A stretch of DNA of 64,000 nt, from NCBI GenBank assembly GCA_026874595.1, contig CM049309.1, positions 17,316,576 to 17,380,575 on the forward strand. Direction: 5' to 3'. Made by a program: the position numbers and the translations under genes. Positions within the stretch are counted from its first letter, which is position 1; each line of letters begins with the position of its first letter. This document shows, piece after piece, positions 35,891 to 48,190 of the stretch. Source of the stretch: Sipunculus nudus. Its lineage: Eukaryota; Annelida; Sipuncula; Golfingiida; Sipunculidae. The notes below the pieces were generated by a model that worked only from the letters and a program-made list of their open reading frames with translations, ran no database searches and was not told where the DNA came from.

Positions 35891-37194
35891 GAGGGTACCT
35901 CGATTACTTCGATAATAAAAAAGTATTTGAACAATCCATGTAAATGATTTGAAGTTCATAAAACACCTTTACACGATTAGCTCCGAGCAACCCTGCACTT
36001 TTGCATATTTGCCAACTTATGAACATATATATTTATATATGCTTGAGGAAATATTCATGCAACAAGTTTGCTTTTCTTTATTTCGGACCCAGAATTCAGG
36101 TCAACCTTTGTCCTTCATTTGCAATTCTACCTTTCAAGGTCTGGAAAATATTACAGCAGATGAAAATGATGGAAAAAGCATCATGCAGAAGACCACGTAA
36201 TTAATAAACAAAATGCAACATGTGCGAAAATAGAAAAAAAAAACAATAACCCCGATCTCCAAGTTTCCTAAAGCCAACTGGAAAAAAAAAGAATGTTCCC
36301 ATCCAGTCTAGGTGAAATACTAAACAGCAAGACTTTGAACATGCAGTAGACAATTGCATATCTGTCAAAATAATATATAAATTCCTGTTTGGAGCGGAAG
36401 GGAGGAAAAATTTAAATCCGACAAAATAAGTTGTCAGTGATCCACTGATACAAATGAACCAGTAGCAAGCTGGTTTATTTGTATTCTCATCTGTTTTATT
36501 AATACAATATGCATTATTATAAATTGTTCCTTTACGCTGACCTTGCGGCATTTTGTCATATTTTAATGTATAGTTTCTCGCTCTTGGTCATTTATGAGGG
36601 TGTTTGAAACTGACAAATACAAATTTGTCGGAAGAGTCGCTCAATAGCTTGGCGCAGATTGAAGCGTTTCATTTCCGTTCCCGGTGGCATCACTGGCCAC
36701 CTCTGACCTACCACCGTCGTCTCCTTCAGAAGTACGGTGATGAGGAGATGATAAACCTCTAACCAAGAGACAGAGCTGGTGTTCAACTCCATAAGTGTGA
36801 GTCAAACACAACGCATCCATCACCATCTGCCAAGTTCATTAATGTCAAATCTCTTAGCTTGCCCGCGTCTAATAGGGGCCGCTTATTGGAGCCGCGAACG
36901 TTTGGGCAGTGTATTATTGAAGGCGTAACAACTGTCACATCAGGTCTGTGTATATCCCCCTGGATCAACGAATTCTATGACGCCGCGGATTAACCCTGGT
37001 TGCGTGGTTACCCAAGCATTCTTCTCTTACCACTCCATTCGCCAGTTTTTTATTTTATCAGCCTGTACAGTTGCATGACATGTCATAAAATCACTATGTC
37101 TGTGCCAATGTACTGGTCAAGATACAAGAAAACACTGGAACCCTTATGTTCACTTTGCCTTGGATCAGAGTCCATAATTACCTGGGGAGATTTT
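35891..37194. other. No recognisable gene
   Basis: Short chance frames on both strands, including 36201-36551 on the minus strand, without recognisable domains. Confidence 0.45.
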
Positions 37195-37345
37195 TTTTTC
37201 CACCTGTATCTACTTGTTTGTTTATTTTTGCAGGGTGGTAAGTTGTTTTTAGCATAATTTCACAAAAACTACCGATTTTCATGAAACTTCGTGACGTTGT
37301 GGCAAAACTATCTTCATCTTGGCGGAGGTGCACGCTCTTCCGAGT
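37195..37345 (+). repeat. Dispersed repeat family, copy 3 (partial)
   Basis: TTTTTGCAGGGTGGTAAGTT, a TTCACAAAAACTACCGATTT block, TTCATGAAACTTCGTGACGT, and the closing GGCGGAGGTGCACGCTCTTC with CGAGTGC box. It corresponds to the start and end of the copies at 10095 and 31925 with the middle shortened. Confidence 0.55.
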
Positions 37346-37439
37346 GCAAGATTTAAGAGTTGTCTTGGTCCAATGTTTTACGTTTAAACTGACCATTAAA
37401 CATATATTAATGACAATAATGTTGAGTAGCCGACTTGAC

Positions 37440-37440
<1 letters not shown>

Positions 37441-37507
<67 letters not shown>
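37441..37507. repeat. (TA)n microsatellite
   Basis: About 33 TA repeats. Confidence 0.97.
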
Positions 37508-37511
<4 letters not shown>

Positions 37512-40500
37512 GAAATAACTTTTAACAAACAGTTGTAGTGTCCATGCATGTATTGGTAGTGTCTAAACTGTATAGGGTAGAAGCGCACGAGAGGATATCT
37601 CTATACTACTGCGGAAAATAGGCCTATAGGGGTATAAAATAAGATTTAAAGCCGGATGATCGTGAGTGCGAATCTAACCCGAAGACCATTGAAATTTTTC
37701 ACGGACGACAACCGCCCAGGTTGAGAGCACTAGATTCTTATTTGGAAGACAGTGGTTCATTCACAATACAAGTGCATCTTTCGCGGGTTCCTCAGTGTTA
37801 TAATCCAGTAATGACGTTAATACACACCGGAGATCCGAAGGTGCGATACACCGAGGCTTGTAGATGCCTTAATAACTGTGGGCTACCGCCCTGTCTCGTT
37901 ATCAGAAACAAAAATGGAATTCTGCAAATGTATCCCAGGCAAAGAGGGTCTTTTTACTTAAATTTATTTAAAAAATAGATTGTCTCCCTCAAACAAATCA
38001 GTTCTTTTAATTTCTTGAGTCTTCAAATCGGCCGAATAGTGCATGACCGGTACATGCGTAAACGGTCGATATATATAACAAACACTGTTACGGTATTTTG
38101 CCTATTGGGATCTGAGAGCATTTAATATAGAGAATTCACTCAAACGAAGTTTTGTACCCTCTCTCGTATGCCATGATATTTTACCTCCAAAGCAAGAGAG
38201 CTTTGTCCCCGAAAGGATGTAGAGGCAAGATTCCATATCAACCATAAATCATAAATAGACGTCATATAATACCCCTTTCAATATATATGAGAATATTAAC
38301 ATGCAAGAAAATACGAACCAACATTATATAATACAGTATACACACAGCAAGGAACAAATGTATTACTGAGGGATTTCATTTATCAAAACTCTCTTGATAA
38401 ATAACTGAAATCCATCGCTCAGTAAGGGAGGACTCAAGTGTAAAATATATACGGTACACGTAGACGCTTGATCACATGGGATACCACTATTATTTAATGA
38501 AGATGCGCCTTTGGCTGGCCTGTTCTACCTCCGAGGAATTATCAGCTTCCGGCTCTCGACCTTGGAGATTAGGAATAATATTCCTGCTATTATATATAGG
38601 TCTTATGATTAATACTTCTCAAAACCTTCAGGCACTTTCGTAACTTAAGAAATGACAACGATTAGGGAATCAAATAGAAAATTTTTATACTTTTATTTTT
38701 TTTTTGTCTTAAAGATATTAATTACCTCTGACATAGCTTTTCTTATCAAACGTTCTTCTTAACTGCGCTGAGGTTCATAATAATTATATTATTTTTTTTC
38801 TCCTGTTGCTCCAAACATTTGTCCTTTGGTTAATAACTCTCGTTTCAACAACAGTTTCTTGTTTGTTATTGTTGACTTTTGTTCTTTTAATACTGAACAC
38901 TTTCTTGACGGGAAAATATTAATTTAAAATTTCAATTAAGACCAAGTCGCACGTTTCGATCACACTTCTCCCTTTCACAACAGCGCTCTTTGGTTAATAA
39001 AGGATGCCTTTTGTTGACTTTCGTTCTGATGATTAACCACGATATACTTGCCCTTTGTTCCGTAAAGCGCTCTTAATTACAGTATTTCAAATGCTGTTCA
39101 AACCCTCTATATACCTCGTCTCTGCCTTTATGTCCGTTTTAATAACATTTTATCGTTTATTTTGTCAAGCATTCATGAGATATTAGTTATGAGATATTAG
39201 TTTCTAACACATTATCAGTTTATCCTAAAGCATTTGATATTAGTTTTGTAAACAGTTCCAAGATTTTTAAGTTTCTACTTTTACTTGACACATATTTGTT
39301 TCATTAATGTCTACCTCAGGTTATCATTTATTATTTCATGCCTCCATATTAGTTTAATAAACTCTTTTATAAAACCTGCTTATGCCTTATAACACTTTAC
39401 TTTTCTGTGCGAAAAATGGGTGCGTATTTCGTAAATTAAATGAAAAAAACTGCCTAGATTCCTTTTAAATTATTTTTCTATACGAAACAGATATATTACC
39501 TCTGACCTTTCCTCTCCAACCGCTGCCTTAATTGAACTAAGGTTCATATTAATTATTATTATTACTTTATTATTGTTATTATTAATTTATCAATATATAT
39601 ATATATATGTACAGTGACTCACCCCGCTGTAATTTGGCTGTTCCGTCGTAAACCCTTATTTTATTTGCCTGGCCTTTCAATACCCTCGCCACAAGTTGTC
39701 TCGTCTTTGTCTGTCTGTAGACATAGAGGGGTTAGCGTGCTACCACAATTCTCAAAGACCTAATGAGTAATCAGCTTGAAGGGGCTACTTATGGCATCAC
39801 TTAATCATCTTGAACCTCTGGTCCAGCCGCCATGGTCTGTATTCATTACAGTTTATCAGTCCCTCTCTGTCATAGCGTCATCTCATCATTGACATTCAGT
39901 GACCATATGAGTTAACCAGATGGAACGAACGATACCCGCGGTCAGCACAGTGGACTGCGAGCATCAATCAAGTTGACTGGGGTATCTGGGATAATCCCTC
40001 TGTCACTGGAGAAATGACCGATTCCGGATCAGTTTGTCTGGGTTTGTTTATCTCCCTTCGCCACGCAGTATGGGACCCAAAATCTAAACTGCAGGCTGTC
40101 AAATTTGCCCCATATCAATATGGTAATCGCCATTGGCACCATCGGTATAGCTGCACCGGTGCTTAGATCAACTCCATCAAAGTCAATTGCTGGGGCATCT
40201 GGTGGTCGGAAACAAAAGCGTAATGAATAATGAAGAATCCCCTCTTGTTAGGCGCATAAATTTGGACATATACTTGGTTATATCTCATTTGACTATTTGA
40301 TCAAAGTGGCACCCACCACATTTGATTATATATTCTCTTTATGTAGACTTCAGTTCAACAGCTCTCTCAAGCGTTGCCCCATCAGTCTGGCTAATTCATC
40401 ATAAAGTGGTAATGGTTTAATCATACATTTCTATCATCATTCACTAAGTATCAATTAAATGGCTACTCGCATGATCAATTGAATAAATAGTTTGATACAT

Positions 40501-41511
40501 TGCTCTTTTGGATAGTCATATACAGATATAGACGTGAGGATAATTTACGTAGTGACAGGTGTACAGTAAAGCTTGAACTTTCTAGCGCAGCATCGTGGTT
40601 TACCCCTGTCGGTAGCGTTCTTTGCGCTAAAACCCCTAACCAAGGTCGTTACTACATAGCTGCGCCGTCTTTACCCAGAAATAGATGGTAACTGGTCAAA
40701 AGTGAATAATAAACAGTGTGTTAGCAAACTGCTGGTGGTTAAATGATTCCCTTTGGTACTATGCAAAATTGCAAGAATGAACAAACCTAAAACACCATGA
40801 AGGTGTAATTTCTAAATCTTCTACGTGTCTTATTTACAAATAACTAAACAAAATTACTTATCCCATGTATAATCTCTTTGTCATTCCCATCCCCCACATT
40901 TTTAATGTGTTTCTTTCAATATTCATGTAAGTTGATTTTTAGCTATTATCATGAATTCTGAACAAGTAATGTCAAATATTGCATGACGTCACACCCGACG
41001 AGTACTTCCGGCGAGCACACATGGGGTAAACAAGGCACAAACTTCAGTGTCCGAAAAAAGAGGATCAGTAACATCTTTGGACCTGGTGATGAAGTTCCTG
41101 TGATAAGTGCAGTTGTCAAAGTAATTATCTATGATCAACAAGTGACATATACACCAAATCCAACTTTCAGATCTGGAAAGTTGAATCTCCTACAGACAGT
41201 CCAGGCTCGTTTCTGTTAGGAAATGAGAGAATGTTGGACGTTTATTCTGAAAGGGATCTATTATTCGTCGAGATCTGCGTACAAGCTCTGTCCAGCTTTT
41301 CGGTGTTTCTGTAAATATGCAAATTACATATTCCCATTTATATGCAAAGTTTATGTAATAATTATCATATGGCAACAAACATGCATTTTATAAAGCCAAA
41401 TAACCATAGAACATGTTGTTAATAAAACTTTTACAATTTGATATATAGTTATATCAGTTAATGAAGCTCTGCATCAAAATAGTTTTAAAGTTATAATGAA
41501 AATTTGCAACT
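37508..41511. other. No recognisable gene; contains a strong hairpin
   Basis: AT-rich single-copy DNA, pyrimidine-rich from about 38680 to 39400. The only structured site is 38363-38425. Frames at 37721-37978 and 40500-41219 are unsupported. Confidence 0.4.
38363..38425. ncRNA. 63-nt imperfect hairpin, 24 paired bases
   Basis: Three perfect 8-bp blocks pair in order: TTACTGAG with CTCAGTAA, GGATTTCA with TGAAATCC, and TTTATCAA with TTGATAAA. They close a 7-nt loop (AACTCTC). The only unpaired bases are two 4-nt bulges, ATCG and TAAC, both on the 3' side. The arm length is near that of microRNA precursors, but the two large one-sided bulges are unusual. An old palindromic mobile-element remnant is equally possible. 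Confidence 0.4.
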
Positions 41512-41660
41512 GCGCATGCGCGAAGATAAAGCCGCGTGCTGTATATAGAGGTATCTGATGAGATCATTTCCACACATTCATCCTTAATAGTATCCCTTTA
41601 TTGTAAACAATGGAGATAGATCATAGCTCTTCTAGGAAACCATCTGAGGTAAACATAGGA
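41512..41660 (+). promoter_or_regulatory. Candidate promoter with short first coding exon
   Basis: An NRF1 palindrome GCGCATGCGC (41512-41521) is followed by a TATA-like TGTATATAGAGG at about 41540. The first ATG downstream is in ACAATGG context at about 41610; it opens a short frame (MEIDHSSSRKPSE) that meets a donor-like GAG|GTAAAC about 40 bases later. Promoter, ATG and donor are in workable order, but no second exon was recognised, so this is a hypothesis. Confidence 0.22.
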
Positions 41661-43288
41661 GCCCGGGGGGTCAAAAGCACTGTTCCCATCCCGGCTTTTT
41701 TCGATGGAGTAAAACGGAATATATCTTGGATAAGTGGCCGGAAAATTCACAGTCCAGCTAAGCTGGTCTTGGTTCTTTGATTGAGAGCCAGTTTGTAAGG
41801 CGAGGCGAACAATTCCTTCTGATAGAGAGGCTCAGAGGTGTAATTAGCTCTTGAAAGAGCGTTAACGAAGGCGGATGTCGGCGGCCCAATGGCACGCTGC
41901 CGTAGACAGATAAAGAAACGCGCCATTGTGGCCCCGCGCACGGTGGCCAGGGCTGCCATTTGGATATTGTTTTCCGCGCGACAGCTCCGGAAAATACCAG
42001 TGGCCGTTAAGCTGAAGTTAAATGCCGGTGAAAAATAGCTGTCGCTGGATATCTCTTATAGTAATAGACCTTACCTGCTGATCTACAGAGGGGGTATCTG
42101 AAGACGGCAGCGTATATAAATGATTCTTTTGTGTCCCCACGAGGAATCGTGAAAAACACCTAGATCACTTTGGGGCTTAGTAAAGACAAATAGATCACGT
42201 GCGGTGATATCTCGTTATTTTAGCAGACGGAAAAAATCAAGGGTAAAACCTTAGTATATCATGTCCTCGGCATGGGTGCCTTCAGCATCTAAGATGTCTA
42301 AACGTATGTAACTGAGGTTTTTTCAACATTCCTGTTTGTCCGCTAAATCATGTGTTAAACAAGATATACTGATAATCCAGGCATGTATAATGACGTTCAG
42401 CGGTATTGAAACCTCTGTGAAATCATCATTCTCTCTTTGGGGACCTGGTTAGTGTTTTTTTTTTAGGTTCAAAACTATAATTTACAGACTAAATTATATA
42501 TTATGCCAGTTCATATTCCATTTATTACGATTAGTTATTACTAGCATAGTATACCCGTCCTCCCATCGGGGCAGGTCCGCGTGACATAAAGATGTGTGGG
42601 ACAGGTTTTCATTGTGTCGGTTTCCATGGCGTAGTTTCTGGTAGATGGCGCTGCAATAGACCTTTCGGGGAGTAATGTCAGATTTCTTAGGGTTTATTGG
42701 AAAATATGGAAAATTACCCCCTAAGGATGCACCTGGCACCGTTCCCTTCAGACCTAAAACGGACATTTCCTCGGCGTGGCCACAGAGAAGTCGCGTGATA
42801 ACGTTCAAGTGCCACCACCGTCATTTATAATATAGATGTTACGGGTTTATGCAGCCTCGGGCATTTTTTTTATTTACTTCAATCTTATACTTACTTCCTT
42901 TCTTAAATTAATATTTTCTCTTTTAAGTTTTATGACATAGTATTAGAAGTTCAAATAGTCAATATTAATATTAAAAGTGCATATATATACATATTTTCCT
43001 AATATTTAAAGAATCTGAAATAACCACACTTCTGTTGATACTATTTAAAGAGGTTAGTACTGACAATTTTCCAAATATTTCAGGTATCCTATTTCGTGAT
43101 AAGTCAATTCTAAAGTTATTATCATAGATACATTTTCTGAGTTAAATATTCCTACGAACCAACAAGCATACGGTAACACAGAATTTTGAAATGAAATCAA
43201 GAGAGGGGATTCCTTGTTATATTTGTGATATAATGGTAATAACATAATTATGAATAAGCAAACAGGGTCAGCTCCGTATGGCAGAAAT
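41661..43288. other. No recognisable gene
   Basis: A GC-richer minus-strand frame at 41747-41959 has good codon appearance but no recognisable domain. The frame at 42494-42808 is unsupported. The remainder is AT-rich. Confidence 0.4.
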
Positions 43289-43543
43289 CAGGGGCAGATC
43301 TAGGGATAGGGGGTGCCGAGGGGAGGCAAAGGGGGCGTCTTCCCCTGTTTCGACCCCTACCCCCCAACCCAAATTTTAATCGAACAAAATCTGTACAATG
43401 AGAACAATTCGCGCTTAATGCCGAAAAACGCACCGATGTTTGCACCTCGTACCTTTTCCTATTCCTAAATGCATAATGAGAGTTTAAACGTTAACAAATT
43501 TTCCAGGTGTCCCCCCTCCCCTCACATTTCCAGTCCGCCCTTA
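43289..43543. mobile_element. hAT-like MITE
   Basis: Starts CAGGGGCAGATCTAGGGATA with a G-rich run. The right end, reverse-complemented, reads about TAAGGGCGGACTGGAAATGT followed by a GGGGAGGGGGG run, giving degenerate TIRs with mirrored G/C-rich subterminal segments. CAGGGGCGGATCTAGG-type ends are common in hAT-derived MITEs. No 8-bp target duplication is clear and there is no coding capacity. Confidence 0.5.
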
Positions 43544-46144
43544 TAAATACAAAGTAAATAGTGTTCAATTTCCGTTTGGTGGAGGCACGCCTCTCGCATG
43601 CCTTCATGCAATTACTCAAAAAGCAAGCTGCCAAGTCTTGACAGAGTGAGTTGGACTCAGCTTCAATAAACAGTTAACTAAACATGTGTTTACGATTGTC
43701 TTTACCACCGTTTACTCACTTCCAGGCAAGGATAACTTCTAGAGAGGTATAAGATTTAGCTAGAAACTGGAGTTGATCAAGCGAGCACACATTCACACCC
43801 GAACGCAACGACACACACGCGCAGGTACACACGAAATATATACATCTACAGCTCAGAAACATGCATGCACCATTTATGCATTTGCATTCTCTTGGTTAGT
43901 TTTGCAGTGAACATTTGCTAAAACAACCATGTATCATGTGTGGAATAAACTTATAAGGCATACCTTTCATGTGAGAAACAAGAAAATGAGCTACGCAACA
44001 GCGCATGACAAGAATAAAACAGTTTTGTGATTTAGAAAACGTGCTGACGCCAGCAGTTTATTGTTGAACCATCACTGATGTATTACCAGGATTATACGGC
44101 GGGCGCCAGTCTAACTCTATCCACGTGGGCTTTACAACCGCTGGCTCCATGTTAATATACAGTTGAACTGATTCGTTGCAGGTCCAGCTACGGCGGAAAT
44201 TAGGAGCAGACGATTTCTTACCCCGTTAATAGCGGGAGCTTGGGAAACATGCTTTGATTTGCGCCGGTTTGACGATGTAAGGCCTGTCATTGAAATATGG
44301 CTAAACCCAAGTATAGTTGAGCTAATTGAACTTGGCAGAAGATCGATTCATGCGTCAAAATCGCTTCTTTAGGGTTTGTGGACAAGTTTTATGGAAATGA
44401 AAACTCTTCTCCGAAAATGTATTATGATATGTAAACAAGGAGTTGCAGACACACACAAAAACAAATGGACAGGGTAATGGCATTGCAGAAGATGAAATTG
44501 TGTATATGTATAAAGGCACATAAACATTTGTAATAATATGTTTATTGTCACATTTTATTAGATCATTTTGACTTCAATGCATTAATGTTTCCCAACAAAA
44601 CCATCCCGGCACACGGACTATGTGCAATTCACCTTATTTGTACGTTGTCATGAATCTTTGTACGAGTAAATGTACCGTAGACGTGTGTCTGCATTATATA
44701 ATAACAATGCGCGACTGGAAGTTCTATCTTGCGCATGCGCGAAAACAACCGAACAAGGAGAAGAAACATGAAAGAAGAGAAGAGAAAAAACACTCGTTGG
44801 AAGCTTGAAAAATCTTGATTGATTAAGTTTAGCTGTAAGAAACACCAGGTGGCGTTTATGTGTTATGTTTTTTTCGCACTGATAGAGCTCGATGTACTTT
44901 AATTAAGCTAACATATTTAGAACGAAATATTGACAGATAGCATGGTACTTTATGGAGAACACACCTCACGTCATATATATTTAACATACCTGGTGGATAA
45001 CAATCATTTGTGATTAGGTTGACAAAATGGGGAAACAAGTTGACGTATAAATGGATACTGGACTTATGCAGGTGAGAAATTTTACAGAATATGAGATACA
45101 ATGAGATGAGGTGGACGGACACACGAAAAGGGGGGGGGGCATAAAATGAGATGAAAGAGAAGTGTGTGAGAGAGTGAGAGAGAGAAAGAGAGAGAGGCGG
45201 GGGGGGGGGGTAAATTATATCATTGAGTGAGAGAGAAAGAGAGAGAGAATGACAGACAGAGAGAGTACAGATATGATCGGGTAGCGTGTTAGCATGGAGA
45301 GTAAAAACATGTATTTTATTTCGTTGACAATTTCTCCTTGATGCTTTCTGCGTTCTTCGAGGATATGTAAATATCATTGAAAAATCCTCTTTCCTTACGT
45401 CAGAGAACGTCTGGCCGGACAGATCGATTCGTGTTCTACGAGGGTCCACTCAGTTTGGCGCTTGCACAAAGCTTCAATCGGTCTTCATATGTGATTGACT
45501 CAGATTATCGTTTGTGATACTAACCATGGAAAGGATTATCCGGCCAAATCTGCTTAAGGGATTTCTCCTCAACACGGCATACCATCGGGCGTCACATGTA
45601 TACCGGTTCTAGATACCGACAGTGAGCGCGGGAATCCCGGCTTATAATTAAGACTGACAAACAATACGTGATCGATGGCATGCATGTGAACGGGGGATTG
45701 GACAGGAAGACCAGTGTGTGCGGGACAGCTCTCAATTGTCCACCCAGTTGTGAAGTATCCACTGACCAGTTGATCATTAATCGATAAGGCACAAGATTTG
45801 TGGCCGCTAATTCCTGCCAGTGTGTGCGTCTGGCAAATGAAGTTTGTTACAAACACTGTCTGCTCATTAGGATGGATTAATGACAAATATGCCGGGTGGA
45901 TTACATTTGCTTTAAGGTTCAGCGGGAAGCCAACCCTTAAAATGAACAATTCTGCGATTTATGAATAGTATTGAGCGAACTTGTACGTAAGCTTAAGGAA
46001 GAATTCACACCGGTCTAGTAACATTATCACACACATGAAATTACACACATGTACACATGCCTGCATCTCTACGTCGGACAACTTAAGATAACAAGGGTTT
46101 GTAATGTGCGTGTGTGCGTGCTTGTATGCATGTACATGCCGTTG
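43544..46144. other. No recognisable gene; low-complexity G and GA tracts
   Basis: Includes a G run at 45131-45139, a G run at about 45198-45210, and GA-rich repeats at 45160-45265 that create the long minus-strand frame at 44856-45449. The minus-strand frame at 45569-45949 is open for 126 codons but not recognisable. Confidence 0.4.
44731..44740. promoter_or_regulatory. NRF1-type palindrome GCGCATGCGC
   Basis: Third copy of the 10-mer, 14 bases after an ETS-like GGAAG (44718). The first ATG downstream (44769) opens a 16-codon frame only. Weak evidence for a promoter. Confidence 0.22.
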
Positions 46145-46296
46145 TAAATGATTAAATTATGGTACAACCAGCTTGGGATTGAGCACGACCATAGCTCCTT
46201 TGTAGCCATTTCCCTGTTTGTAAATGATTAAATTATGGTACAACCAGCTTGGGATTGAGCACGACCATAGCTCCTTTGTAGCCATTTCCCTGTTTG
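46145..46296. repeat. Perfect 76-bp tandem duplication
   Basis: The segment starting TAAATGATTAAATTATGGTA occurs at 46145 and again at 46221 with no visible difference over 76 bp. The right flank resumes TTTCATTT. Confidence 0.95.
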
Positions 46297-46519
46297 TTTC
46301 ATTTACAATAATATGACTTAAAGTATTTGAGCAAAGACAATTATGCCTGTCATTTATGGACATGGTAATGGAGATAAAAAACAAAATGTGAGAAATAAGC
46401 CTGTCATTAAAAAAAAAAGGAAATACAGCGTGTAAAAGGTGAAGTAGGGCAGTATGGATGAAAGGATGGAGGGATGAATGTTATTTGTCAGAGAAAACTA
46501 GGGACCCATTGGTCTCGAC

Positions 46520-47695
46520 GCTCAGCTGCATTTGTCTATAAGGATATATGTTTATGAGGTTTTCCAAAATATTTGTGATCAGTGATCAGTTTGAAGCCAA
46601 CCTACCTACACTGGAGTTATCATCCTTAAACTAATTTGTGAATGGATCGGCCCTGTGACCTTGACCTTTGACATTATGACCCCAAGATCAAAAGGAAACT
46701 TCCCCTATTGGCAGGTGCACCACATGTTGATGATGGAAGGCTTGAGATGAAAAGTTTGGCTTAAAATGCATCCACAATCATTCTAAAGTAGTGGGTCCTG
46801 TGACCTTGACCTTTGATCTCATGACCCTAGAATCAACAGTTCTTACTTTAGTGGTGGCCCATATATAAGTCAAGTTTGAAACCTATATTTCAAACTAAAC
46901 TGGTGTTATCATCTGGAAACTAATATGTGGATTGATGGCCCCCGTGACCTTGACCTTGTGACCCCAAAATTCTTGTTACTTCCACTATTGGCAGGTGAGC
47001 AACATCTGGAAGATAGAATGTTTGGGACAGAAACTTTGGCTAAAAATGCATCCACAATCTTTCTTAATAAATGGGTACTGTGACCTTGACCTTTGACCCC
47101 ATGACCCCAAAATTCAAAGAATTTTCCCCCTATTGGCAGGTTAGCAATATCCTGAATATGGAAGGTTTGGGATGAAAAGTTTGGCTTCAAATGCATATAC
47201 ATTCTTTTTAAAGAAACGAGTCCTTAGACCATGACCTTTGACCTCATGACCCCAAAATTCAACAGAATTTTCCCCTATTGGCAGGTTAGCAATATCCTGA
47301 AGATGTAAGGTTTGGGATGAAAAGTTTGGCTTTAAATGCATATACATTCTTTTTAAAGAAATGAGTCCTGTGACCATGACCTTTGAACCGTTGAAACCAA
47401 TATGTCAAACTAAACTGGAGTTATCATCTGGAAACTAATTTGTGAAAGATGGCCCTGTGACCTTGACCTTTGACCATGTGACCCTACATTCATTTATGCT
47501 CTCCATTTACTGGCAAGTCAGCTAAATGTGCAAAATGGAAAGTTTGGGATGAAAAGCTTGGCTTAAAATCCAGCTATAATCTTTTTAGAAAAGTGAGTCC
47601 TGTGACCTTGACCTTTGACCTCATGACCCTAAAATCATATAGGATCTTGCTTTAGTGGTGGGTCATATGTAAGTCAATTTTGAAATCCATGAGTC
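46520..47695. repeat. ~145-bp tandem repeat with nuclear-receptor half-sites, 8 units
   Basis: Variants of TGACCTTGACCTTTGAC start at 46656, 46801, 46945, 47081, 47226, 47371, 47458 and 47602. Spacing is 145, 144, 136, 145, 145, 87 and 144 bp, so one unit carries a large deletion. Each box is followed by a second ATGACCC word. Units also share TATTGGCAGGT, AGCAAYATC, GGTTTGGGATGAAAAGTTTG and AAATGCATCCACAATC. Long minus-strand frames here (46909-47377) come from the repeat. Confidence 0.93.
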
Positions 47696-48190
47696 AATAC
47701 CACCTATCAACTATATGGCATCCACTTGTGATCAATAAACACACCAGGTTTTGGGACACTAGATGTAATTACAGCTGAGAAACTGACATGATTGTCATTT
47801 TATAGTAACAAAAATTTTAAAATATTCGTTAAAATATCAAAAAAATACAGGTGGCGCCACCACTTTTCGGGAACTGACAAAACTAGTCATGGTCAATATT
47901 CAAGGCAAGATTCATGACAATCCATGCAATAATAATCAAGATATTCGAGGTTTTGTATAATATTTTTTTATTATTCTGGGGGGTACTTTCAAGCCCCATA
48001 GCTCGGAGGATATAGGTCGCATTGACCTAATTTCAGGTTTCCAAGGAGATTTTTTTTTACCTCCCTGGATATCCACTTAGAAGTTTCTAGGTCCAGCAGT
48101 TACGATTTGTGCCCTGCTAACGGGCGGTCGGGCGGACGACGGACAAAGCGCCATTCCTATACCTCAGTTGACTTACAGGGGATCATTCAC
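47696..48190. repeat. Distal part of the same dispersed repeat
   Basis: Follows the 145-bp array directly. It includes CACCAGGTTTTGGGACACTA, GGTGGCGCCACC, a GTACTTTCAAGCCCCATAGC segment, and a G/C-rich end GGGCGGTCGGGCGGACGACG followed by GACAAAGCGCCATTCC. This end resembles the 3' end of a repeat I associate with bivalve and other invertebrate genomes (recollection). Confidence 0.4.

Noticed and set aside
36700-36795. GGTGTTCAACTCC resembling a B box
   Set aside because: No A box upstream and no cloverleaf; chance match is likely.
41747-41959. Minus-strand 70-codon frame starting MAALATVRGATMARFF
   Set aside because: Reasonable codon look and a possible targeting-like N terminus, but no family recognised and no supporting splice structure.
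44856-45449. 197-codon minus-strand frame
   Set aside because: Its length comes from GA-rich and poly-G low-complexity tracts.
46909-47377. Two overlapping minus-strand frames with a repeated YMHLKPNFSSQT segment
   Set aside because: The similarity between them reflects the 145-bp repeat unit, not gene duplication.
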